The notes under the pieces were generated by a model that worked only from the letters and a program-made list of their open reading frames with translations, made no database searches and was not told the origin of the DNA. From assembly GCA_002470825.1 (NCBI GenBank), contig DKOR01000028.1:1-54101 (forward strand): DNA of 54,101 nucleotides, in the 5' to 3' direction. Shown here piece after piece: positions 47,093-54,101 of the stretch. This stretch comes from Thiotrichaceae bacterium UBA7357 (GTDB lineage Bacteria > Pseudomonadota > Gammaproteobacteria > Eutrophobiales > Eutrophobiaceae). A program made the position numbers and the translations under genes. Every line of letters starts with the position of its first letter. Positions within the stretch are counted from its first letter, which is position 1.

Positions 47093-47106
47093 TATATTTT
47101 ATTGTT

Positions 47107-47121
47107 GCACTATTTTAGTGC
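47107..47121. promoter_or_regulatory. NtrC-like operator in front of ntrB
   Basis: GCACTATTTTAGTGC is a perfect six-base inverted repeat around TTT and matches the NtrC consensus TGCAC(N)5-7GTGCA in its GCAC/GTGC core. It ends 14 bases before the ntrB start codon. In E. coli NtrC bound at the equivalent glnL site represses its own operon. The minus-strand reading differs by one base from a site before the GSII gene. Confidence 0.75.
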
Positions 47122-47717
47122 GTTATACAAACATTAATCGAATCTACTTACTCACATGTGATTTTTAATCGAATAAAAACAGATATTTATAAGTTCAGCT
47201 TTGAATCTATCGACTTATTTTGCAAGAAGTAGACCACATTTATTTTTAATGAAAAATTAAATTCAATTGTTAAAAAAGAGTATTAAAAATCTATATGTAC
47301 ACCTGATGTAATAAGAAGGTATTGAGTGAAATTATCAATGGTCTTCAACTTTCACCAATCTCGCCTGAAGTAGTTGAAGTAGCGTAATGAAGATTTTTTC
47401 ATGAAACTCTATTTTTATCCTAGTGTAACTTTATTTTTTCACTCTGAATTTGGATTAAGGGCCTGAACATAACGGTCACTGAAGTAATGAAAATATATTG
47501 GTGTATTTATTATTGCTTTTTTCTTAACTCTATCAGCAGACTAGAAACTAAAAAAATTTATACAACACTTTTTTTATTCTAGAATTTTAATATTTATACT
47601 CGAAAGTTTATCGATGAAGCTATTATCATCGATTTTATGAGTCGTCCCTGCTGTATAGATAATTACACATCTATCTGAAACATAGCCAATCGATCAATAT
47701 CCTTTCATATATTTGGT
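47122..47717. other. Spacer between DUF4124 gene and ntrB
   Basis: A 596-base AT-rich spacer. It contains an eight-pair stem (ATCGATGA at 47610-47617 with TCATCGAT at 47626-47633) followed by a short T run on the plus strand. That orientation is wrong for ending the minus-strand DUF4124 transcript. No coding relic was recognised on either strand. The ntrBC promoter must lie here or in the operator region. Confidence 0.4.
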
Positions 47718-48293
47718 CTATGGGTTTAGTATGGTTGGTCTTGGTGGATTTAAAGGCGTAATCAACTTTGAATCAGAACTGAGTTTCGGTGATAACTGAA
47801 CAACTCTACGAACATGAAATATAATTTCAGCTGACCGCTTAAGCACTTTACTTACCTCATTTTTTACTGTTACGTAAATCTTATGTGTGCCCCGATCAAC
47901 ATTCTCTAATGAGAAATTCAATGACTTCCCACTAAGCACTTCTTTTCCATCCATGAATAAAACTATCACATCATTTTCAATTAACGCTGGCTTTAATGTG
48001 ACTGTTATATTTACTTTTCCACTATGAATCGTCGTGTCGTCTTTAGGATTATCGATTGTTAGATTAGTATAATTAAACTTATTAGGTTTATCTTTAGATA
48101 ATATGGGTTTAGATATCCAAGCTTTTGGAGCATTAATTATTTGAGGAGTTTTAATTCTTATTTCTTCGGCTTCTTCTATCCGATAATCCGAAAACGAGAC
48201 ATTACCATTAGCATCTACAGACTTATAGACAATCTCTGCAGATAAAGACGAAATAAATAAAAAGTTAAGAAATACAAAAAGAATAATATTCAT
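47718..48293 (-). CDS. DUF4124 domain-containing exported protein
   Basis: A 191-residue protein with a signal peptide (about 1-19, cleavage expected after SLSA) and the short DUF4124 motif IVYKSVDANGNVSFSD, then a beta-sandwich-like region with DRGTHKIYVTV. A DUF4124 gene between glnA and ntrB is conserved across gammaproteobacteria, but its function is unknown. Confidence 0.85.
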   Translation of the reverse strand: MNIILFVFLNFLFISSLSAEIVYKSVDANGNVSFSDYRIEEAEEIRIKTPQIINAPKAWISKPILSKDKPNKFNYTNLTIDNPKDDTTIHSGKVNITVTLKPALIENDVIVLFMDGKEVLSGKSLNFSLENVDRGTHKIYVTVKNEVSKVLKRSAEIIFHVRRVVQLSPKLSSDSKLITPLNPPRPTILNP

Positions 48294-48381
48294 TATTAAA
48301 GGCTAACATGACTATGAGTCCCGTTCATGAAAAAATAGCTCTATGACATCTTTTTTATGATTATTCTAATTTTCTCTCAAA

Positions 48382-49788
48382 CTATAAACTATAATACATA
48401 TCAAATTCTATTGGATGAGTGGCGCTAAGTAACCGCGTAACATCTGCTCTCTTTAGGGTTATGTAATTGTCAATCATATCATCGGAAAATACTCCACCAG
48501 CAGTCAAAAATTCACGGTCTTCATCTAGTGCTTCAAGTGCTTGGTCAAGAGAAAAACAGGTTGTTGGAATATTTTTATTTTCCTCAAGACCAATTACATA
48601 TAAATTCTTTTCATATGCTTCTCCTGGATCAGTCTGATTTTGAATACCATCAAGACCAGCCATCATTATTGACGCGAGAGTGAAGTATGGATTACCACAA
48701 GAATCAGGGAAACATATTTCAATATGACGTGCATTGGGACTTGAAACACAAGGAATACGACAAGCTACAGATCGATTATTCATAGAATAGGCGAGTTTCG
48801 TTGGAACATTAAAGCAGGACGTCAAGCGTTTGTAACTATTTGTACTCGCATTTGTGAACGCATTAAGTGCCTGTGCATGATTAATAATACCACCAATATA
48901 ATGTAGTGCTAAATTAGACAGACCACCATATTCTTCACCCGCAAATAAGTTCTCCCCATCTTTTATTAAAAATTGATGTATATGCATACCACTACCAGTG
49001 TCACCAACTAATGGTTTCGGCATAAATGTAGCTGTTTTACCATAACTATGAGCAATGTTTTGAACCACATATTTTAGTATTAGTATCTCATCTGCTTTTC
49101 TAGTCAATGTATTGAAGACAGTACTGATTACTGCTTGTGCTGCTGTTGCAACTTTATGATGATGGACTCCAACTCCAACACCCATTTCTTCAAGAACTGC
49201 ACATATAGCTGAGCGTATATTCTGACCGGAATCAACAGGGGGAACAGAGAAGTTGCCCCCCCTAACCCTAGGTCGATGACCAATATTCTTAGTATCACCG
49301 AGTCGGTCACTATTCCAACAACCTTCTTCTGAGTCGATTTCATAGAATGCAGAATGTATCTCATTCTTCCAACGAACCTCGTCGAATATAAAAAACTCTG
49401 GCTCTGGGAGAACACAAGTAGCATCAGCAATATCTGATGATTTTAAATAAGCCTCTGCACGTTTTGCTAATGAACGAGGATCACGTTCATAACCTTTCAT
49501 TGTTGCTGGTTCAAGTACATCACACCGAACAATCAATGTGACATCATCAAAAAAAGGGTCAATTACTGCAGTGTCACATTCTGGCATCAAGACCAAATCA
49601 GATTCATTAATTGCCTTCCAAGCATTGATAGAAGAACCATCAAAGATTTTGCCTTCCTCAAAAAAATTAATATCAACTATATTAGCTGGTATGGTTAAAT
49701 GTTGTTCTTTACCAGTAGTATCACAAAAACGCATATCGACAAATTTTACATCATGTTCTTTCATCAATTTCATTACATTATCGGACAT
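48382..49788 (-). CDS. glnA: Glutamine synthetase type I homologue with degenerate active site
   Basis: Homologue of GlnA over its full 468 residues, with no stop or frameshift. Numbering coincides with the classical enteric numbering. Retained: D50, E129, E131, H269, R321, R339, R344, E357 and the adenylylation tyrosine Y397 in KNLY. Replaced: Y179N (GGNF), E212K and E220V in HHHKVATAAQAV, N264T (GDTGSG), E327N (CFNVP), R355H and R359C (ARHIEICF). The n1 metal site, ammonium site and catalytic base are therefore lost. Start ATG 49788 with GGAG upstream, not the TTG at 49800. It is probably inactive: either a gene in decay or a structural/regulatory pseudoenzyme. Confidence 0.9.
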   Translation of the reverse strand: MSDNVMKLMKEHDVKFVDMRFCDTTGKEQHLTIPANIVDINFFEEGKIFDGSSINAWKAINESDLVLMPECDTAVIDPFFDDVTLIVRCDVLEPATMKGYERDPRSLAKRAEAYLKSSDIADATCVLPEPEFFIFDEVRWKNEIHSAFYEIDSEEGCWNSDRLGDTKNIGHRPRVRGGNFSVPPVDSGQNIRSAICAVLEEMGVGVGVHHHKVATAAQAVISTVFNTLTRKADEILILKYVVQNIAHSYGKTATFMPKPLVGDTGSGMHIHQFLIKDGENLFAGEEYGGLSNLALHYIGGIINHAQALNAFTNASTNSYKRLTSCFNVPTKLAYSMNNRSVACRIPCVSSPNARHIEICFPDSCGNPYFTLASIMMAGLDGIQNQTDPGEAYEKNLYVIGLEENKNIPTTCFSLDQALEALDEDREFLTAGGVFSDDMIDNYITLKRADVTRLLSATHPIEFDMYYSL

Positions 49789-50103
49789 CGTTATCTCCAA
49801 AGACTAGCTATTCAAATAATATTTCGTAATTAAGATAACATCATATATTAATCGTGCAAGGATACTCCTTAGTATTACAGGGTGAGAGCTGCATTTCAGT
49901 TAACGCTTATTTTTTGCTGTTATTTACTATTTCAAATTGATACTCATTACACATTGATTGTTATTCAGGTAAATAAGTATAATATTGTTATAGAAAATCA
50001 CTATCAATTAGGTATGAAGTTTTTACTAGCTAAAATTTCTATGCTTCTGTTTTCATGTGCTGTAATCTATAATTTTGATAGTGATTGAACTAAGTCACCA
50101 AGC
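49789..50103. other. Divergent spacer between GSI and the kinase gene
   Basis: About 315 bases. On the minus strand AAGGAGTATCCTTGCA (49868-49853) has the GG and TTGC elements of a sigma-54 promoter, but nine rather than ten bases lie between GG and GC. No NtrC-like site was found upstream of it. A 68-codon plus-strand frame starting at 49882 is hydrophobic, lacks a ribosome-binding site and is not called. Confidence 0.35.
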
Positions 50104-51123
50104 ATGCTTAGTCATGTTGACTTTAAGGTAATTACAAAAAGCAAACAAAGAGAGCAGTTTTATGAGAATATGACATCCTTTCCAGAACCACCAAGTGATA
50201 CATACGGCATTGTCTACCTTGAAAATACCGACAAAGAACTACCAACAAAACTTGACCAAAATATACGCTATGCATATTTTAAAACTATTGCTCGTGGTGG
50301 AAAAGCAATTGTCATGTCCTGCAAAGATTTACACCTTTCCCGCACAATATGTTATAAGAAACTCCGTCCTGAGATTGCCAATGATCCAATAGAACAACAA
50401 CGTTTTTTACGGGAAGCACGAGTGAGCGCTTTGTTACAACATCCAAATACAGTTCCCATGTATGAACTTGGGAGAGATGCAAAAGCACAATACTATTTCA
50501 CGATGAAACTTGTGCATGGTTATACCTTACGTGAAATTTTAGATTATCGACAACGTTATGACCTTAAGCAGTTAATTAATGTCATCATACAGATTGGTTA
50601 CGCATTGGAATATGCTCATAGTCATAGGGTGATTCATCGCGATATCAAACCAGAAAATATTCTCGTTGGTCCATTTGGCGAAGTGTTATTACTTGACTGG
50701 GGCTTGGCAAAAGTATGGAATCCGGACGGAAGTAGTGATGAAGAAATAGGCAATTCAGAAACAATCTCAAAGGATAAAGTAACATCAATAACTGATTCTG
50801 AGAAATTGCAAGGTACAATATCTTATATGTCACCTGAACAGATTCTACGCGATCCCGATATTGATTTTAGAACAGATATTTTTAGTTTGGGAGTGGTTTT
50901 ATATGAGATCTTAGCCGGACAAGCTCCCGCTGTAGGAGAAACAGTCGAAGAAGTTAAGACTAAAATACTAAACGAATCACCTCAAAAGCCCTCATTTATG
51001 ACAAATACTCATGTACCTCAATTACTTGAAACAACGGCTATGAAATGTATTGAGAAAGTGGTGGATAAGAGAATGGAAACCTGTGCAGAGTTAGTCCGAT
51101 TTCTTGAAGAAGATTGGTCTTAA
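50104..51123 (+). CDS. Hanks-type serine/threonine protein kinase
   Basis: Cytoplasmic protein kinase of 339 residues without a membrane segment or sensor domain. Catalytic features are present: glycine loop IARGGKAIV (about 62-70), lysine K85 in CYKKL, helix-C glutamate E104, HRDIKPEN with D180 and N185, DWG in place of DFG (D198), and MSPEQ for the APE motif. The DWGLAK variant is common in bacterial PknB-like kinases. It lies between the two glutamine synthetase genes and points towards GSII; the first NtrC-like site begins 13 bases after its stop. The target is unknown. No clear ribosome-binding site. Confidence 0.9.
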   Translation: MLSHVDFKVITKSKQREQFYENMTSFPEPPSDTYGIVYLENTDKELPTKLDQNIRYAYFKTIARGGKAIVMSCKDLHLSRTICYKKLRPEIANDPIEQQRFLREARVSALLQHPNTVPMYELGRDAKAQYYFTMKLVHGYTLREILDYRQRYDLKQLINVIIQIGYALEYAHSHRVIHRDIKPENILVGPFGEVLLLDWGLAKVWNPDGSSDEEIGNSETISKDKVTSITDSEKLQGTISYMSPEQILRDPDIDFRTDIFSLGVVLYEILAGQAPAVGETVEEVKTKILNESPQKPSFMTNTHVPQLLETTAMKCIEKVVDKRMETCAELVRFLEEDWS

Positions 51124-51135
51124 ACAGGATAAAAA

Positions 51136-51150
51136 GCACTAAAATAGAGC
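51136..51150. promoter_or_regulatory. NtrC-like site 1 upstream of GSII
   Basis: GCACTAAAATAGAGC: an inverted repeat with one mismatch (GCACTA/TAGAGC). It differs by a single base from the ntrB operator read on the other strand. Centre 41 bp from site 2, about four helical turns, and roughly 240 bases before the predicted start of GSII transcription. Confidence 0.65.
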
Positions 51151-51176
51151 ATAAAACATTAGTAGACTAACATATT

Positions 51177-51191
51177 GCATTATATTAGTGC
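51177..51191. promoter_or_regulatory. NtrC-like site 2 upstream of GSII
   Basis: GCATTATATTAGTGC: an imperfect inverted repeat, matching the ntrB operator at 13 of 15 positions. On the same DNA face as site 1 if spacing is about 10.3 bp per turn. An IHF-like GGTCAAAACTTTA follows at 51205-51217, which could bend DNA towards the promoter. Confidence 0.6.
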
Positions 51192-51354
51192 GCCATGCTT
51201 TCAAGGTCAAAACTTTAATAGTCGAATAGATATTTCAATATTTTTTAAATAGTCTTTACCTACTCTCTCTATCTACATGATTTTATGACAGAAATTATTA
51301 TTATGCTTTAATTGTTTTATTTTTATACTGATCTAGCTAGTAGAATGCTAGAGT

Positions 51355-51371
51355 TTGGAACATATATTGCT
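51355..51371 (+). promoter_or_regulatory. Sigma-54 promoter of GSII
   Basis: TTGGAACATATATTGCT has the -24 GG and -12 GC exactly ten bases apart, with TTGG and TTGCT matching the sigma-54 consensus TTGGCAC(N)5TTGCT except C-to-A after GG. A start near 51382 is predicted. With the two upstream NtrC-like sites this is a complete nitrogen-limitation control region. Confidence 0.8.
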
Positions 51372-51438
51372 TTTTCACTTTTGCTGAAAAGCTTAATTAG
51401 ATAACAAATTAAAATAATTTGGAGGAGAGCAACTCATC

Positions 51439-52452
51439 ATGAAAAGTAAGTTGGAATATATATGGCTTGACGGATATAAACCTACGCAAAGTTTAAGAAG
51501 CAAAACCAAGGTAGAATCTGATTTTAGCGGAAAAGTAGAGGATGCTCCAATATGGTGTTTTGATGGTAGCTCGACAGAACAAGCTAGCGGTAGCGATTCA
51601 GATTGTCTTCTCAAGCCAGTTGCTGTCTTTCCAGATCCTGATCGAATGAATGCTTTTCTGGTAATGACAGAAGTCTTAAATGCTGATGGAACACCGCATG
51701 AATCTAATGGACGTGCAACTATTGATGAATCAGATGACGACGAAGACTTCTGGTTTGGTTTTGAACAGGAATACTTTCTTTGGGATCCTGAGTCTAATCT
51801 ACCTCCCGGTTTTCCACATGGAGGTTTCCCTCGCCCACAAGGTCCCTATTATTGTTCGGTAGGTGCTATAAATGCTTATGGTCGAGAAGTAGTTGAGGAC
51901 CATCTTGATATCTGTCTTGAAGCAGGTCTCAACGTTGAAGGTATCAATGGTGAAGTCGCGGCAGGCCAATGGGAATTTCAAGTATTTGCAAAAAGCGCAA
52001 AACGTGCAGGTGATGAAACTTGGATTGGCCGTTACTTACTTGAACGCACTGCTGAAAAATATGGACTCTCAATTGAGTGGCATCCTAAGCCATTAGGTCA
52101 CACCGACTGGAATGGTTCTGGTATGCATGCTAATTTTTCTAACAGCACTATGCGCGAATCTGGTAAACAAGAGACGTTCACCAAAATTTGTGATCAATTT
52201 GGTAAGAATGTACAACGGCACATCAGTGTTTATGGCGCAGAAAATGATCAACGTTTGACAGGACAGCATGAGACTCAAGCTATAAATGAGTTTAGTTATG
52301 GTGTGTCTGATCGAGGCGCTTCAATTCGTATCCCAATAACTACAGTGGAAGATGGCTGGAAAGGTCGTTTGGAAGATCGTCGTCCCGCATCAAATGCGGA
52401 TCCTTATAAGGTCGCCGCCGCAATTGTTAAAACAGTAAAAGAAATTGACTAA
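51439..52452 (+). CDS. glnII: Glutamine synthetase type II (eukaryotic-type GSII)
   Basis: ATP-dependent formation of glutamine from glutamate and ammonium. The 337-residue protein belongs to the short GSII class known from eukaryotes, rhizobia and actinomycetes: ICFDGSST-like WCFDGSSTEQA, metal-binding FGFEQEYFLW, GINGEVAAGQWEFQV, GSGMHANFS, the flap glutamate in TGQHETQ, GASIRIP and EDRRPASNADPY are all intact. GGAGGAG precedes the ATG. Expression is predicted from the sigma-54 promoter with NtrC, as in rhizobial glnII; an intrinsic terminator follows. GSII is not subject to the GlnE adenylylation that acts on GSI. Confidence 0.96.
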   Translation: MKSKLEYIWLDGYKPTQSLRSKTKVESDFSGKVEDAPIWCFDGSSTEQASGSDSDCLLKPVAVFPDPDRMNAFLVMTEVLNADGTPHESNGRATIDESDDDEDFWFGFEQEYFLWDPESNLPPGFPHGGFPRPQGPYYCSVGAINAYGREVVEDHLDICLEAGLNVEGINGEVAAGQWEFQVFAKSAKRAGDETWIGRYLLERTAEKYGLSIEWHPKPLGHTDWNGSGMHANFSNSTMRESGKQETFTKICDQFGKNVQRHISVYGAENDQRLTGQHETQAINEFSYGVSDRGASIRIPITTVEDGWKGRLEDRRPASNADPYKVAAAIVKTVKEID

Positions 52453-52479
52453 TCAATGATCTATCAATATCAAATATAA

Positions 52480-52512
52480 ACCGAAGTTAGACTATCTGAC
52501 TTCGGTGTTTTT
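52480..52512 (+). terminator. Intrinsic terminator after GSII
   Basis: ACCGAAGTTAGA pairs with TCTGACTTCGGT (twelve pairs, one G-U) around a CTA loop and is followed by GTTTTT. It lies 28 bases after the GSII stop codon. Confidence 0.88.
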
Positions 52513-52529
52513 AGTCCGCGTGATGAAAT

Positions 52530-52760
52530 CTATGGTTGTAAAAGTTTATCAATTTCAATGAATAGATAAAAATCATTGCCCATTAAAAAACCCGAGTGCT
52601 GTTTAAGCTTTTCATGTCGATTTGATGATATTAAGTCGATAACAGGAATTATAAGATTATTGAATGTTGTTCTAATTGATTTTCAGACCACGGGAAGTTC
52701 ATGCAGGAGATAAATTGATCTTCATCTGTTATTAATTCAACCTCAAATACGCGTTCTATT
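52530..52760 (-). pseudogene. Possible unidentified coding relic downstream of lysA
   Basis: In the spacer 52513-52849 two adjacent minus-strand frames look protein-like: one reads RVFEVELITDEDQFISCMNF and continues to a TAA at 52649; the other, shifted by one, reads IPVIDLISSNRHEKLKQHSG and MGNDFYLFIEIDKLL to a TAG at 52530. No start codon or ribosome-binding site was found and no family is recognised. It may be a frameshifted remnant, or chance in AT-rich DNA. Confidence 0.3.
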
Positions 52761-52849
52761 TTTTATTTAAGATAACGTGTCAATTCCTTACTTCGAAGAG
52801 GAAAGTGATATGATTTCAATGATCAAAACAAACCTAAAAATAATAAAGC

Positions 52850-54100
52850 CTACTTGGGCAATAATTTTTCACCCTGCATCAATTCCTCAATCGTTTCACG
52901 ACGTCGAATTTGATGAACCTGATGTCCATCAACCATAATCTCAGGTACACGAGGTCTTGAGTTATAGTTTGATGACATTGTAAAACCGTAAGCACCCGCA
53001 GAACAGACTGCTAATACATCTTCATGCTCTAAATATAACTGCCTAGCTTTACCAAGAAAATCTCCTGTTTCACAAACAGGGCCAACAACATCATAGATCT
53101 CACTTTCAGTATGTGTTGTTTGGACTATACGTTTAATATCATGCCAACTGTTATAGAGTGCGGGACGTATCAAATCATTCATGGCTGCATCAACGATTGC
53201 AAAGTTATGATCCTCAGCTTTATTTAGATATTCTACTTTCGTTAGCAGCACTCCGGCATTACCTACTATACTGCGACCAGGTTCAATAATAACTTCAATA
53301 TCTTTATCATTCATAGTACTAATAATAGTTTTGATATAATCGCTTCTCGATGGTGGTTCTTCACCTTGATAATTAATACCAAGCCCACCTCCTATGTCAA
53401 TATGCATGAAGGTGATGTCAAATCGCTTCAATTTTTCAATTAGTTCTAGAATCTTAATTAATGCGTCTTTAAAAGGTTCCAATGTCGTTATCTGTGAACC
53501 AATATGGCAGTCAATACCCTTAATCGTGATGTTGGGCAACGCTAAAGCTAGTTCATATGCTGGTATGGCATTGTGAAACGCTATTCCAAATTTATTATCT
53601 TTTAAACCAGTTGAGATATAGGGATGAGTATTAGCGTCGACATCAGGATTAACTCTTAATGATATAGGAGCACTAATATCTATTTCTTCTGCGACTTCAT
53701 TAAGTCTTATCAATTCATTGACTGATTCAACATTGAAACATTTAATCCCTTTATGTAGCGCTATTTGCATTTCATCTTTTCGTTTTCCTACACCAGAAAA
53801 AACAATTTTATCTGGTGATCCACCCGCATGAAGTACACGTTCTAATTCTCCAATTGAAACAATATCGAAACCTGCACCAAGCTTTGCCAATATATTTAAC
53901 AACCCAATATTAGAATTGGCTTTAACTGCATAACATATAAGATGTTTTTGTGACTTCAATGCTTTATTAAATTCTAACCAACTCGTTTCGATGGCTTTTC
54001 GAGAATATACGTAGGAAGGCGTACCAAACTGGGAGGCGATTTTTGTCAATGGGACTTCTTCGACATGTAACAAGCTATCCTTATAATTAAACTCAGACAT
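52850..54100 (-). CDS. lysA: Diaminopimelate decarboxylase
   Basis: PLP enzyme converting meso-diaminopimelate to lysine, the last step of lysine synthesis. The 416-residue protein has the PLP lysine in CYAVKANSN, GAGFDIVSIGELERVL, HIGSQI, DIGGGLGINY, EPGRSIVGNAG and CETGDFLGK, AGAYGFTMSSNYN. Complete within the window, its ATG ending one base from the right edge, so the upstream region is not visible. The usual downstream partner dapF is absent here. Confidence 0.97.
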   Translation of the reverse strand: MSEFNYKDSLLHVEEVPLTKIASQFGTPSYVYSRKAIETSWLEFNKALKSQKHLICYAVKANSNIGLLNILAKLGAGFDIVSIGELERVLHAGGSPDKIVFSGVGKRKDEMQIALHKGIKCFNVESVNELIRLNEVAEEIDISAPISLRVNPDVDANTHPYISTGLKDNKFGIAFHNAIPAYELALALPNITIKGIDCHIGSQITTLEPFKDALIKILELIEKLKRFDITFMHIDIGGGLGINYQGEEPPSRSDYIKTIISTMNDKDIEVIIEPGRSIVGNAGVLLTKVEYLNKAEDHNFAIVDAAMNDLIRPALYNSWHDIKRIVQTTHTESEIYDVVGPVCETGDFLGKARQLYLEHEDVLAVCSAGAYGFTMSSNYNSRPRVPEIMVDGHQVHQIRRRETIEELMQGEKLLPK

Positions 54101-54101
54101 G

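Noticed and set aside
49882..50088. 68-codon hydrophobic plus-strand frame upstream of the kinase
   Set aside because: No ribosome-binding site, AT-driven hydrophobic composition and overlap with the expected promoter region of GSI and the kinase.
53065..53081. Inverted repeat CCTGTTT/AAACAGG
   Set aside because: Within the lysA coding sequence, three-base loop, no T run; likely coincidental.

Overview
The window is a 54 kb piece of chromosome from an AT-rich gammaproteobacterium. The gene orders point there: tyrS, M23 peptidase, anmK and erpA beside a ribosomal RNA operon; mnmG-rsmG-parA-parB-atpIBEFHAGDC; glyQ-glyS-gmhB-plsC; and glnA-DUF4124-ntrB-ntrC. The species cannot be named from the sequence. 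Long AT-rich spacers, two clearly broken genes and two full-length enzymes with substituted active sites suggest ongoing gene loss, as in a host-associated or streamlined lineage. No insertion sequence, prophage, CRISPR array or tRNA gene was seen.

Positions 1-13400: the 5' end of a 16S rRNA gene with its promoter and boxB/boxA leader, then tyrS on the same strand. A divergent M23 peptidase and anmK recycle cell wall. An argC-DUF6776-bactofilin-erpA run follows on the minus strand. Next come DUF4126, a TlpA-like thioredoxin, hemJ, a rubredoxin that is easy to miss because of its size, thiD, thiE, hemL and an unrecognised membrane protein.

Positions 13500-30200: rraA, a nitrilase-family amidohydrolase and glmU lie downstream of a complete nine-gene F-type ATP synthase operon. 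Upstream of that are parB, parA, rsmG and mnmG, all on the minus strand. A spermidine-synthase-like gene with altered key residues, a gamma carbonic anhydrase-like protein and a small lipoprotein follow. Positions 30400-43430: a 3-hydroxyisobutyrate-dehydrogenase-family protein, a four-gene Gld-type ABC export cluster, glyQS-gmhB-plsC, a decayed M48 peptidase, folD, a decayed methyltransferase and a sterol-desaturase-like hydroxylase.

Positions 43500-54101 hold hemB and a nitrogen-assimilation island. Here ntrB-ntrC, a DUF4124 protein and a type I glutamine synthetase lie on the minus strand; a Hanks-type Ser/Thr kinase and a eukaryotic-type glutamine synthetase (GSII) lie on the plus strand. 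The GSI frame is intact and keeps the adenylylation tyrosine, but residues at seven catalytic or substrate positions are replaced (Y179N, E212K, E220V, N264T, E327N, R355H, R359C). GSII has an intact active site, a near-consensus sigma-54 promoter and two NtrC-like sites 41 bp apart; ntrB has a perfect NtrC-like operator. The reading offered here is that GSII has taken over ammonium assimilation under NtrC control while GSI is either dying or has become a regulatory pseudoenzyme. lysA closes the window.
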